Of a stretch of DNA of 64,000 bases, positions 34,501 to 47,196 are shown piece by piece. The stretch lies in the NCBI GenBank assembly GCA_018697195.1, contig CM031858.1, forward strand, positions 82,475,410 through 82,539,409, in the 5' to 3' direction. Position numbers and translations under genes: made by a program. Numbering within the stretch: the first letter of the stretch is position 1; each line of letters starts with the position of its first letter. Source of the stretch: Certhia americana. Taxonomy: Eukaryota > Chordata > Aves > Passeriformes > Certhiidae. Below the pieces are notes generated by a model. The model did no database searches. It was given only the letters and a program-made list of their open reading frames with translations, and had not been told where the DNA came from.

Positions 34501-36788
34501 AAATGTATTTTGTCGATACTACCAAACACGCATTTTTCTTTGGCAGGCAGGACCCTGGGACATATCTCTGATGACTTCAGGCATGAACATCTGTCAGTCA
34601 AAGAGTTTTTACTAATCCAACTAATGCCAAGTGTAGGTGAAATAACTTCAGTAGAAGATTAAGCTGTTTAGTGTCTTGGCTGTATACTAAAAAAATTGTA
34701 CATACTGAAACCAGTTAGAAAGCACTTCCAGATCCATTTGCATGACATGATAATATTTTCTGAGCTTGCCCCTATTCCCTAAGGCAAACTGGATATGCTA
34801 CAATTCTGAGACGGTAGTACGATATGCTGCCTCATGACATGTTAGTGAATATATGCCTATTTCTCTTTGCACTCGCTTTTCACAGACATTTTTACAAATT
34901 CTGAAATTATTTCGAGACGTTCTATCTTCTGTGTGTGATGTTAATTGCTTTAGAAATAGACTGCCCACTAGAGAAAGAAGTGTGAGATAGCTGACCATCC
35001 AAATCCCTGCTTCATTCATTGTTTAAGAGGCAATTTTAAAATTTAAAGCCCTCTAAAGAGTCTATCAGAGATAGCTGGGAGATAGAGAGGGCAGTCAGAA
35101 AAACCCTTAGGGTACTTTCTATTTAGCTGAGCAGCTCAGATTGCTGTCAAACATTAGTGGAGTAAGAACTTTTGACTTCATGAAGTGACAGTTAGAGGGG
35201 GGCCACATGTATTTACAGATATGTGCCAGTCTTGAATTCAATAAAACTCTACATCTCAGATTTATTTTATTTTTAGCAGCAGGTTGCACAGTTTTATTAT
35301 GAACTGAGTTTTGACATGTTTTTGGTTGGTTTTTTTTTTCGATTTACATCGCTCTGAGAAATAAAAAGGTGCGAATATCCAAAAATATTCATCTTCTTTA
35401 ATTTTGAAGTTGACATAAATATCTCCTGCTTTTAAAGGGACCACCAACATGAACATTAAGATCAGAATTCTGAAAAATCTAAAAACAAATTACAGACTAT
35501 ATTTTGAAAAAGAATTGAGAATAGTGAATGTTAGCATCTCTCTCTTCTGTATATCTCTTACTTGTGAAAGACTCCTAGAATTATCTATGATTCTCTGGAC
35601 TGAATATTTTGCAAAAGTGGATGTCAGTTTATATTGGACATAAACAATCTTTTATGAATGATGATGTTGAGAACAATCAACAGAGAAAAGTGTGCATGAT
35701 ATACTGAATATGAAATTTTGTATTGAAAGGTAGTGCAGTTAACATTAAAAAGGAGTAGTATCTTTAAATACAACACAGGATTAAAGCTATGGAATTAATT
35801 TATTGTCAGAAAAAAAAATTGAAGTAATTTAGACAAAACAGGATTTCAAAGATTATTAATTTATACAAATGATTTCAACTTAATGGTTGGCAGACGTCTT
35901 TCTATTTTCCATGTTCATTGGCATGCTTTCCCCTCTCTTCTTCCCAGAAGTACCAAATACAAGATGGATGTGTGTCTCACTTGAAAAGCACTCTGTTTCA
36001 AAAAGAACTGAATGAGTAACAGAAATTGAGAGTTAGTACAGGAGCTGCAGGGCAGGTGAGATGCCTGCTAGAGGGGTGACTACAACAGGTACTGCTGAAA
36101 GAATAAATACCATGCCAGCAGATGATGAATGGTGGAGTTTTTTAAGTACTGCCCCTGAAATGAATCTTTTACAATATTTTCATTGATGATGTTGTCATAA
36201 AGCAAAAGCACATGCCCTATAAAGCATACAAAATGCATTAGGCTGGGATGCATAAAAGAGGACTGCATGAGAGTCCTCATAAAAGAGAACTGCAATAACT
36301 GAATGACCAGGACTGAAATAATGAAAATGAGAATAAAATCATTATTTCTATATGCAAGGCAATGCACTTGAAAAAATACTGTAGATCTCAGTGTAAATTG
36401 GGAGTTCCTGCTTGGAAATAACTGATAAGCCATGGGACCTGTAATCTCAACTAATTAGCTACAGGTTTATTACAAGCTATCAAGATTAAAGCACCAAGGA
36501 AGAAAAATGCAATTCTATTATGTATGAGGAAATTATTTCAAAGAAAGAGAGGGAAATATTAACATCATTATAATAAATAGTGGCCAGCTACATCAGGGAG
36601 ACCAGATAAATTTCTATCTGTGCCAAAAAATATGAATGCAAAACATGCACAGAGAACTACAAAAACATGTCTAAGCTGCGGGTATGGGCACCCCACGGTA
36701 TTTTCTCCCTACATCTCACTAAAAGAGTAATTAGCTGGAGGCTACTGATGCTCTATTTCACTTTTGTGCCTTGATTTTCTTCATGTAA
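31571..36788. other. About 5.2 kb of non-coding DNA
   Basis: No gene or known transposon was recognised. 32320-32760 is GC-richer with opposing open frames of 60-67 codons that carry no domain. Around 35090-35260 there is a stretch that looks constrained and contains the 12-bp palindrome acttcatgaagt (35175-35186). A 117-codon minus-strand frame (36080-36433) has no known domain. Confidence 0.5.
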
Positions 36789-36955
36789 TGTCCTGATTTC
36801 AGCTGGGGTAGAGTTAATTTTCTTCCCATTATCCGGTGGGAAGCACTTCCCAGTGCTGTGTTTCAGATTGAAGATGAGAATAATGTAGATAGCACAAAGA
36901 TGTTTCAGTTGCTGAGTAGTGCTTATCCTAAGTCTAGAACTTTTTAGTTTCAGGA
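36789..36955 (+). mobile_element. 5' fragment of an avian LTR
   Basis: It begins TGTCCTGATTTCAGCTGGGG and continues tagagttaattttcttcc, then gagaataatgtagatagcac and gttgctgagtagtgcttatcc, the first ~165 bases of a common avian LTR. It stops matching after cttttagtttc near 36950. The rest of the LTR and any target duplication are missing, so it is truncated or deleted. Confidence 0.75.
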
Positions 36956-37040
36956 AATGGGGGAAAACAGACGGGTATATATCCAGATTTCACCACAACA
37001 CGGAATAAAATCCTACTGAGAAACACAAGTGAACCTGGAA

Positions 37041-37098
37041 AAAGATTTCTTTAAAGGAGACTAAAAGGAGTCTTTTAGCCTCCTTTAAAGGAGTCTTT
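37041..37098. repeat. Long near-perfect inverted repeat (hairpin)
   Basis: Arms 37041-37067 and 37072-37098 pair over 27 positions around a 4-nt GAGT loop. The inner 19 positions (37049-37067 with 37072-37090) hold one A/C mismatch; the outer eight include two G-T wobbles. It contains no known motif. It starts about 90 bases after the LTR fragment. Confidence 0.9.
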
Positions 37099-39711
37099 CC
37101 TAACGTTGCAAAATTATGGCTTAGCTGAAAAACTTCCTTCTATAAATAGAGGAGAGTATTTAATATCAGAAGGTGAGAAAATCAAAATTATAAAACCATC
37201 ACAAAAGCAAATGGATAAAAGCAGTCTATATGCAAGTGTACCTGGCTGATAAAGATTATCTATAGCAAGTATCAGAGCACTGAAATCCTGAGCTACCATT
37301 CCAAAAGATCTGTATGTTCCCAAGACTTATTCCTTTTACAAATAGAATTTCAAGTTCTTGGGAGGAGGATTATCATGTTTTGTGCTTATGCAAGACAAGG
37401 CCAGGACTCAAAAAGCCCTACTAAACATATCTTTGCAAGATTTCACAAGAAGCATAGTTGTCAAGTAGCTATTTCTAATTTATTTTTGCAGACCATTATT
37501 TAACTAATATGCTGACTGTGTACAGAATTTCCCTGTGTACAGGGAAAAGGTAAGCCTATGTTAAATGTTTTGCAGAAATTTAAGCATTTTGCCCTAACAA
37601 TTTCCATTCTAAGACAGAAATTATTTGCTTTTTATTGAATATAATACTGTAGTAGCCAAGAGTGACTATCTGAGACCATACTAAATACAGTAAGGTACAC
37701 CTCTACATCACTGTTATGAAGTACAGAATTACTTTTCCAACTACAGAGAGAAGTCAAAATTTGTTTTGTGTAGTTGAAAGATATTGGGCAGCCGACTGCC
37801 TTGCTAGGAAGAAGCTTTAAATGCTAAGGTTTTTTAGGAATTCCCTTTATTTGTTTGCACTACTTGCAAATTCAAGCCCACCAATAACTAAATTGTCACC
37901 AGAAAAATCCTCCAGGGTCTAACAGAACCCAAGAATATCAACCCCTGAGTAGCTCAGTCACTGCATCTCATTTATTCTCTGTCATAACTCATAAATTAAT
38001 CTTTTTTCATCTTGTTTTCAGTCTTACAGAAGACATTTGAAGAGACAGCCTGTGCCTATCCCAGAGAACGTGACTGGTCCCCTGACATGCTAAATTTTGG
38101 CCTCTGACTTGCTGTCAGGCAACTGACTTGGGGCTGTAGTTCCCACTCCAAGAACAAGACAGCTAAAAGTAACACCCAGCCATGTGACATTGAAGTAATC
38201 CCATGACTCCAAAACCATATGATGATGCAAAGATCTGTAGCCATTGACCCAAACATGACCAGAAGTCCCGCAGCACATCCCACCTAGGCAGTTTTTCAGC
38301 AGAAGAACAATAGAATGGAAGGCAATTGCTATCAGTAGTGTGATTTCCCAAAAAGAGTAGAGGTGCAAGCTTCCGTTATTTCAGAGCCACACAGCTTAGC
38401 ACTGCCAGGTATGGCATCACTACAGACATGGTGACTTGTCATTGTATTTGCAGCAGTGATTACACCAGTGATGGACACAGAGCCCTCTCCCAGTAGAAAG
38501 ATTTTGCCTGATTAATATGGCCAAATGTGTACCAAAATTCCCCAAATCTCTTCTTTTTTCCTCTGAAAACTTGAAGCAAAGCCATGGGAAATGCAGTCAG
38601 CTTCTGAGAAATGCAGAACTTATTGGCAAGGTATTGCTCTCTGTTGGAGGCAGTCAGAGGGCTGGTTTCAAATCTCCAGAACAATTTTCAAGCATCTTCT
38701 GTTTATCACAGAGTTTGCCTTCTGCTCAACCCACAATTACCCTCCATTTCGTCTTGGTTTCTTCAAAAAGCGTTCTCCTTGTCCTTGACATTTTGCATTG
38801 CATGTAGATGTTGAGGTGTTGATAGTGGGGGATCCAGATGTGACAGGGATGAGAAAGAGAAGCTCTAGAGTGGAACAGAAATCCACATGTCAGGCTGTGG
38901 AGGACTGCAATCTGGAGCAGGGGAAAAGAGTGCAGAGGAGGGAGAGGGTAGACCTACTGCTATTTACAGACTGTACATGGCATCCCCCAGTGCATCCCTC
39001 TGTGCCTCTGTGTGGGGTAGACAGGTATAAAGGAATAAAGGGGTCTAAAGGAATTAAGAACTTCTTGGGAAAGAGGAGAGGAAAGCTTGTTTCAGTGTTT
39101 GGGGCTTGGATTCTTACCACTCCAATCTGTAAAAAAGATCGGCAATAAATTAATTCTTGGCAAGTCAAGCCTGTTTTGCCTGTGCCAATAATTGGAAAGC
39201 AATGTCCCTGTGTTTATCACCACCCATGAGTTTTCTCATTCCTGATTTTTTTTTTTTCCTTATTTTTTCTCTCCATCCCCCTGGGAGCATAGTGCTGGAA
39301 TAAGTGAACAGCTGGGTGAGACTTTGGTTGTTAACTAAGACTAGCCCACCACATATTTACATCTGTAAGATATATGGAGAGATAAAAATGTACCTGCTCT
39401 CAAGACTGTGGAGGAAAATAAAATCCTGGGAGAGAATGAAAATATCTCAACTCAGTTTGCTTACAGATCAGTTTCAGCTGATTTCTGCCCAATAATCCTT
39501 CTTTTCTATATCAGTAAACCAATTGAGATAAGAAGCATTGGTATTTCACTCTTTATGATGTCATTCTCTTTAGGAATTTCTTTTTTTCCTCTACCATATC
39601 AAGCCACAGACTCATCGGGTACTTTTCATACAAAATTAAAGGTTCCTTTTTACATTTGTAACTCTTTTGCTGCAGTTCATCTACACACAAAAGATCTCTT
39701 TCCTTAATCCA
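37099..39711. other. Non-coding DNA
   Basis: No gene or repeat was recognised. Open frames reach 116 codons (38798-39148 plus) with no known domain. A T12 run lies at 39246-39257. Confidence 0.5.
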
Positions 39712-39814
39712 GTGAGACCTCACCTGGAACACTGCATCCATCTTTGGGGTCTCCAGCACAGGAAGGGCACAGATCTGCTGGAGTGAGTCCAGAAGAGGGA
39801 CAGCAAGATGATCT
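39712..39814 (+). mobile_element. CR1 LINE internal 3' fragment
   Basis: About 100 bases matching the CR1 stretch 'gtgagacctcacctggaac', 'tggggtctccagcacaggaag', 'ctgctggagtgagtccagaag', ending at caagatgatc. Both ends are cut, so it lacks the CR1 tail. Confidence 0.85.
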
Positions 39815-41584
39815 GTTGCTATATATTCCATGCTCAAATGGTTTGTCAGTCAGGATGTAGTCTTTGAATAGCTCATATATTAGTGAGGTCCTTTGGAGGT
39901 TTATCCTCCTTTTGAGGAACAAGGCAGGAAAGAAGCTTTAGGTTTAATGATGTATCTTTCTAATGAAACTCTGATCCAATATGATTCTTTGTTCTTTCCA
40001 CTTAGCTGCATAGAAAAATATATTATTTATTAAGTAATAATTCAAACAAAATTAATTTCAATAACATGTATATCAGAGGCAGATTCAAAGGTAAAGTTTA
40101 CTACATCAGAAAAGGTAGTAAATTCTGTCCTTCAGGCTGGGTTGATCATGCTTCTTGGAGGACGCAGGCAAGGTCACACAAACACTGCATTTCTGTTCAT
40201 GCATTTTGCTACATTCTCATTTGTCACAAAAGCAACACATTGAAATATTCCCATGGATATGTTGGAGTGCAGTACAAATGGGATTTCCTTGATAGTAAGG
40301 CACTACACAGCACTCCAGAGATATCCAGTGGAACACAGTTATCTTAGGGTCTGGCACTTTCTCACCTGTATGTGAACTGGCCAAACTTCTGACGTTCACC
40401 ATTTTCTTCCTCTGAACCCCTACAGTACTTATATATGCTAGGCTACTACAAGGGCAACTAGAGTAAAAGAACTTTTAAACAAAAATTTCTATGATGCTGC
40501 TTCCCGTCTATCTACTGTCTCCTTTCACTGACCTTTCCAGTCCTACTCACTAAGATTTCATCAGATTTCCAGTTGTAGACAACACTGTTAACCTTCTGGG
40601 TCTGTAAGAAACAGCCCCATATTTTCCAGAAGTTTCTTAGTGTAGACTGTGCTGCAGACTCAAAATTCCCCTTCTCTCCCATAAAAATACAGGGAAAGAA
40701 ATCAAACTTCTCCCTGCTGTCCTCCCAGAACCCTTTTAAGGGAAGATAATGTAGAGCATCTGTAAACTCCGGATAAGGAGTCACTGCCCCATATGTGCTC
40801 TGCACTAGCCTTCAACTATCAAAAAAAGATTGCCTATTAATTATTAGTGACACTAATCTAGGGTTGAACCTGTCTTAGTTGTTCTTACGTATATATAAAA
40901 GAAAAAAAGGGTTATAGCCACATTTACCATGAACTATATAAGATCACAATTCTAAGGGGTTAATTTTTGTCTCAAACACACAATTCTGGTGTTCTCCTAT
41001 TGCTCATCTGAGAATATTTTTATTCTTTTTATTTTTTTTCCATAGCATCTGTTTTAGAGAAGCAATATGTTTCTTTGCATTAAACAAGTGCTGTACATAG
41101 GGGTTGTCTGACTTGAAAGCTTCGGCTCCTTTCTTTCGCTTATGCGCTTTTCATTGTTGCTGAAAATATTTGAAAGAAGGCATATTGCTTACTTTGGTAA
41201 TTATAAACCAGTAAATGATTCTGAATGCCGCAGCTGCAAAGATTTGCATTAGTCTCTTGCAGTTTCCAAACTACAAGCCTTAATATAGTTATGGCTATAC
41301 CAGGAACACAATGACATTAGCAAAATTAACTGAATTGTATCTGAACACACTTAAAAAGGGAGGCCTGCAGAGCTGATACAATTCCTATGCAGTTGTCAAA
41401 GCCCTTTAACAGTCATCCCCCTCCACACTGCTGTTTTGCATGATGTTGTTAATGTCATATATACAGACGGTGTCTGTCTTCCATATTAAAGTTGTATGTT
41501 AGGAATTATAGAAAAATTCTGAAGGTCTTCTGGTCTAAATTTACTCTAAACAGGACCAGCTTCACACCTATGCAAGGTTCCTTG
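39815..41584. other. Non-coding DNA with a possible conserved stretch
   Basis: No gene was recognised. 41060-41345 looks constrained (see findings). Small inverted repeat tttactac/gtagtaaa at 40097-40122. Confidence 0.5.
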
Positions 41585-41887
41585 AGTACATCAGGCACAG
41601 CATCACAGCTGGGCAAGGGAGGGGATTGTCCCACTTCTGCTCTGCACTGGACCAGTCTCACCTTGAATGCTGGGGGCAGTTTTGGGTTCCATGATATAAA
41701 AACTGCATTGTTAAGTTATTACAGAGCATCCAAAGGAGAGCTGTGAAGATGGCAAGGGGTCTGGAGGGGAAGCCATATGAGGAGGGGCTGAGGTCACTTG
41801 GTCTGTTCAGCCTGGAAAAGAGGAGACTGAGGGGAGACCTCACTGTAGTTACAGCTTCCTTGTGAGACAAGAAGAGGAGCAGACACC
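41585..41887 (+). mobile_element. CR1 LINE 3' end, left part (split by LTR)
   Basis: Follows the CR1 landmarks cagcatcacagctgggcaag, ggggattgtcccacttctgc, gagcatccaaaggagagctg, gtctggaggggaagccatat, gaggagactgaggggagacc and gttacagcttccttgtgag, then breaks at GACACC where an LTR is inserted. It resumes at 42191. Confidence 0.93.
41882..41887. repeat. Target-site duplication GACACC (left)
   Basis: CR1 sequence GACACC, repeated at 42191-42196 on the other side of the LTR. Confidence 0.85.
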
Positions 41888-42190
41888 TGTCGCACAGCAA
41901 TACAAAATGAACACACACACTCACTATGACTCTCTTCACAGAGAAAGGAGGAAAAGAGGAAGTTTATTGTATGACCTCAATATATATACCATTCCAAAGG
42001 TGACCAGGGACTGGAGGGTAAATTTGCCACCTCTCCAACCACACTGGTCAAAGCAAGAGTCCATCAATTCTCACTTCCTCTAGAAAGGAATGCAAAACAA
42101 TTATTGTTTACATGAAACTGCATGAGAACTTCACTGCAAAAACACAAAACATCAGAAGGCTAAGAAAAGCATTCAAAAATCAGGGCGATA
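41888..42190 (-). mobile_element. 303-bp solo LTR nested in a CR1
   Basis: Plus-strand ends are TGTCGC and GCGATA, an imperfect inverted repeat consistent with TG...CA where the minus-strand start has mutated from TG to TA. Flanking GACACC on both sides is a 6-bp duplication, which fits ERVK-type integration. On the minus strand AATAAA is at 41968-41963, followed by cttcctc and a GTGTGTGTTCATTTTG-like stretch before the end, so transcription ran on the minus strand. It is short for an avian LTR and may be internally deleted. Confidence 0.88.
41963..41968 (-). promoter_or_regulatory. LTR polyadenylation signal AATAAA
   Basis: TTTATT on the plus strand, about 75 bases from the 3' end of the minus-strand LTR. 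Confidence 0.7.
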
Positions 42191-42196
42191 GACACC
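42191..42196. repeat. Target-site duplication GACACC (right)
   Basis: Repeat of 41882-41887 directly after the LTR. Confidence 0.85.
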
Positions 42197-42488
42197 CATG
42201 TCTTCTCTGTGGTGATCAGTGACACAATCTCAGAGGATGGCCTGGAGTTATGTCAGGGAAAGTTTATGTTGGAAATCAGGAAGAGGTTTTTCACCCAGAG
42301 GCCCAGAACACTGGAACAGGTTCCCCAGAGGAGTGATCACAGCACCAAGACTGACAGAGTCCAAGAAGTGTTTGGACAACACTCTCAGGGACATGATGTG
42401 ATTCTTGAGGCTGTCCTGTGCAGAGCCAGGAACTGGACTTTGATGATCCTTTTGGTTCCCTTCCAGCTAAGCATATTCTATGATTCCT
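42191..42488 (+). mobile_element. CR1 LINE 3' end, right part
   Basis: Resumes after the LTR with gacacccatgtcttctctgt, then cctggagttatgtcaggg, aagaggtttttcacccagag, ggaacaggttccccagagg, tcacagcaccaagactgac, and finishes with gcatattctatgattcctgg, the 3' tail. The reading across both parts is continuous with the expected CR1 sequence. Confidence 0.93.
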
Positions 42489-45400
42489 GGTAAGAGAATG
42501 AACATTAATAATAATAACAATAATATTTAAGTTATCTAAACTGCAGAACTCACTCTAAACTTAAGACAATCAGGACAACAATGATTTAGATATCTATTGG
42601 AAGAGCTGAGAAATCTGATTTGGGAAGATTCCATATAAGGAGAGCCATGAGGAAAAGGGCTGACATGCTACATAGTACCACACTGGATACTACAGCAGAA
42701 ACTAGGAGAGAGGCAGAAGGGAGAATGGACAATACAAAAGCCAGGAAATGAAGGGTTTGTATTTGGCTTTTCACTTACTGGAGGAACAGCTTTGTTATTT
42801 TTACCATCCTTCAGCTTGTATTAATAAAAGTCTTTTTATGGAATATATTTTCTCAAGGCCTGCTTTGTAGATGCATTGTGTAATGCAAGTCATGAATCTT
42901 TCAAATAGCTGTATTAACAACCAGCCAAGAAGCTGGCTCTGCTCTTCCTCAGTTGTATCTTGCATGCTCAGCAGCATATAAAATAATTGAAATTATTCTG
43001 AAGAGTAAACAGACTCCTTTATAGAAGCAACACCTTCAGGTGCTGTATATAAGGAGGCTGTTGGCTCTGTAACATATACTTTTGACCTCATTTTGCTCAA
43101 TGAACTCTTCAGATAAGATGGGATGGGAATAAATTATGACTGACATGCACTGTGTTTCAGTGGTCCTGTCATCCAGAACAGTCCCTGTGAACCACTATTG
43201 CCACTGGAAAACAAGACCTTGAGGACTGGTTTCTTTGAGCACACATTTATTGTGCCAGATCAGAGCCTGACTCTCCCAACAAGAAAGGGGTTGAACAAAA
43301 TCGAGCTGCATGTGTCTCATAACTGCCCATTTGTCCTGATTCTGCAGATCTCTTATCTGAAATTATTATAATACAGAAGGAAGATTTTCATAGATGATTA
43401 AAATAAGAAAGTTCAAACACCAGAACTTGAAATATCAAGTTATCTCAAGAAAGATATCCAATCACTGGACCTATGAGTTCTACAATTCTGTACATAAAAA
43501 CACATGCATATGTTTTTGATTGTGCACCATCCAATAAAATTGATTTTAAGCATTTTGCCTGAAGATGCATTTTATAATTAAGAGCTTGTTTGATTTTATT
43601 GTGAAATGATTTTTTTTTTTCAAAGAAAAAACTCTATCTTAATGGTATTTCTAGTTTATGCATCTTTATTTCCTTTTGAAGGATTAGGATATTAGAAGCA
43701 TTATAATAAAGCATGAATTGAAAATTAAAATTGTCATTAAAATTCTGTGAAATAGAGTACTGCAAAACTATTTCAGCCAGTTCTTTTTGATTTGTTTCCC
43801 TTAATCTAGTTGAAAATTGATGTTAATTATTATAGTGCATATCTGTAAAATATGTCATGGAAAATGAAATCTCAACAGGTCTGATCAATGATTTTTCACA
43901 GTCTTTCTACTAACTTACAGAACAAAAAAAGAGAATATCCTGATTTTTAAATGTAGAATATTTTAAATAACATTCAAAAAGAGGAAAGAAAAAATGGGAC
44001 TAAGTTAATAACAGATAATAGAACTCAAATAAATACATACATTTTCCCCTTAAAATTTTAATTAGATACTTGTTTCAGCACTGAATCAGTACTGCAAGAT
44101 ATGCAGGAACTATCAAATGACTACAAAGTGAAATTATTTTAATTTTCTCCATATGGTACAAAGTAAACAACAATCTTGACACAAATCAGAGTGCCTGTTT
44201 GACATCAGGATTTCTGCCAAAATGTAGGTGGTTGGGACAGCACTCATGTCTTCTTCTAAAATTATACAACTTGATTGTTCTGTCAAAATACAGTTTTCTA
44301 ACCTGATGCACTAGCAGAATCTGCATGTTCTCAATCTAAATGTTGACAAGGTCTGAGGAAGGAAATTAATCTCTCACAAGAATGGAGAACAGAGTAATAA
44401 ATATGAGAGACAGAGACACCCCATGAAGATCAATTGTCTGAAGAGAAAGAATATGCATTGGTAGCAATTCTTTCTAAAGGAGGAGCAAACAAGCATAAAC
44501 AGAATAATTTGTTATCTCTGAGAAAAGAGAACATAGTGACCTTCATGAACAAATATGTTTTTACGTGGCATATAGATAGCAAATCATAAACCCCCACAAT
44601 CTTCAATGATTTAGCAATCTGTTTTGGAGTCAGATTAGCACAGCAAAAAACATTAACTTCAACAACATGCATTTTTACAAAGCTTTTTTCATTAGTAGCC
44701 TAATTTTCACAGGAATAAAACGTTGCCAGCTTTATTGACTTAATTTTCCCTGTTACCCAAGGTGCCTGCAGCTGCCAGCTCTCAGGCCCTTTTAACACCT
44801 CTCAACAGATCATAAGCAGCCCAGGCTGAACACGTTATTTCGCACACGATGGATGTCACAAAAAGCATCTGAAATACTCAGCCTAATGACCTGCGGGCTT
44901 CTGGTCTCAGAAACCATCTTGTATCCAATTATGTCTGGCAACATTTCGTGTCAATTTACAGTTCAATCTTTATGTCAGGATCATTAAGTCTTTCAAAATG
45001 ACCTACCTGAAGAAAAATTAAAAATCACAGATAACTCTGTATGGTAATTCTGTTCACAGTGAAAATGAGGCTGTTTATCATAACTCAACAGAGTATGCCC
45101 AGCTGAGGCTTGATTGGTTTTTTTTAAGTTGGGAAAGTAGTCACACACCATACAAACCCTTCCTGCTCAAATCATGGCACATTGAGGTCAGCATACACTT
45201 GGAAATCTTCCCTTGGGATCTCAGTCAGACTCTGAAGGAGTGTCTCTCATTCTCTGAGATGTCTGAGACTCTGAGATGTCTCTCATCTGTCAGGAAGGAG
45301 AATTTCAGCTGAGAGCTCCAGCTGCAAAGGATTTTCTGAAAGGACAGAAACCAGTGTTGCTCATCTATGAAATGAAAGATCTCTTCAAGGGTTGTGTTTG

Positions 45401-47196
45401 AATGTCTACAAATAGACAGGAGAGAAGCCATCTATCGTGGGCATTTGGTATCCTCTCATCTGTGTGTTTGTGTTGACAAATATCATGCCTATAAAATCAG
45501 TGCAGAAAAAACAGAAAAAGTGTAAGATATGTTATTGAAATAAAATAAGTTGCAACATCAAAATTTTCCAGATAATTGGACAAGTGTTCTACTTATAGGC
45601 TAGGATATAGTCTATAGGCTATGGGCAGGAACTGACTGAAGACTCCCCTTGTACAGAAAAAAATGAACATAAAGAGCACATGAAAGGACAAATGATGGCC
45701 TGTCAGGACCATCAGCAAGAAAAAAAGCTGGCTACTACGCTAAAAAATCTAGAAAATTGAAACTGTTCAAAAAGCGCCCATCTCTCTCCGGCACCTACGC
45801 TGCTTTGAGGAAAATTCTCTTCCAAGCAGAGCTGAAGACTTGTAAAAACTAAGGTACAGATACATCTCGTTTTGTTTAAAAGAGAAAAAAAATATTGCTT
45901 CAGATATAATCTGCAATTTTTTTTCAGATTTTATAATGGTATTATACTTAGCTAAGTAATAGGAATCAGAAAAATAATGAAATGGTGGCGGTAGTGGTAG
46001 TGGTATTAGTGTGCAATTATTTTTTCCAGTTCATGCAAATAAGGAACCTTTTTTCCGTATTTCTTCTTCTGAATTTCTGTATCTTATATCTGTATATATA
46101 TCTGTAAATATATCTGTATATATATATATATATATCTTATATCTGTATAAATATCTGTATAACAGTCAGGTCATCCAGGAAGGTTTAGCAGTCACCATAC
46201 TTAGAATGTTTCAAAAGTCACCTGAGCAAGGCTTTAAGCAACCTCACGTAGCTTTTCAGTTAAAAGGTAGAATGGGTCTAGACACTTCCACAGACCCTTT
46301 CAAATTAAATTCTTCTATGGCTTTGCAACCCTATTTTTGAATAAAAAGAGAAAGAAAGAAATGAGAAAACTGTGCCCTTCTGAACAGAAGCTTCCTTGTC
46401 CCTGTGGAGCAATTGAGTTTTATCTGTCAAAAGTTCCCCATTTTCCCTAACATTTTTCCTAATTAAATATTTGTCTGATGCCACATATTTATTAACATCT
46501 TTCAGTCCTTTGCTATCTTCATAAAGAAAATAAGAAAGGAACCTGGAATATGCATCGTTCATGCTGGCTTCCTTAGTGTTAGTACAGACAGAAAAAAGTT
46601 GTTCTTGACCTAATAGAGAAATAACTAGTTAAAGTAAAGAAAATACTATTGTAACATAAAGAACTTAAGCCCTGAGACCCTTTAGGTAGGAATATAAATA
46701 TTATTTGTTACTGCAGATGATTTTCCAATGTCCTGTCAGATGACAATTTATTTCATATTCTTAAAGGATGAGGAACTGTAATACAGAGCTTTTCATCTTA
46801 GTTCATTGTTCCTAGCTTCATTGCCCCCAAATAATTCTGTGACAGGTACAGTAGTGCTGTCATACGACATTACAAAATGCATATTTGTCTGTACTCTACT
46901 GGGGAAATGCTTGCAAAGGCATGTTTTTTCATTATATTGTTTCAGTTTTGATGAACTAGTGCAGTGATTTGCTTTCTGACAGTCTCTAGGAGCATCCCAT
47001 TTCAGGATCATTTGTGCTGAACTTCATAATTGTGGGGGTTTACTTTAAGTTATCCTGACCTCAAAGGAAAGCTTAACTGAAACTATCGCCAATGGCAGTG
47101 AGCAATTGCACACTGTCCTCCAAGCACACAGGTGTAACTTTGTCACTGCCACCCCTTCATTCTTCACACACCTTTTGACATGCCAGCAGGTACAAA
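42489..47196. other. About 4.7 kb of non-coding DNA
   Basis: No gene or transposon was recognised. It includes a small (ATA)n tract (42505-42525), a possible conserved stretch (44715-45010), a local duplication near 45240-45295, a GGT-rich scrap (45983-46013) and an AT minisatellite (46078-46161). Confidence 0.5.
46078..46161. repeat. AT-rich minisatellite/microsatellite
   Basis: Imperfect repeats of an atatctgt-type unit mixed with a pure (TA) run in the middle (about 46118-46134). Likely length-variable. Confidence 0.85.
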
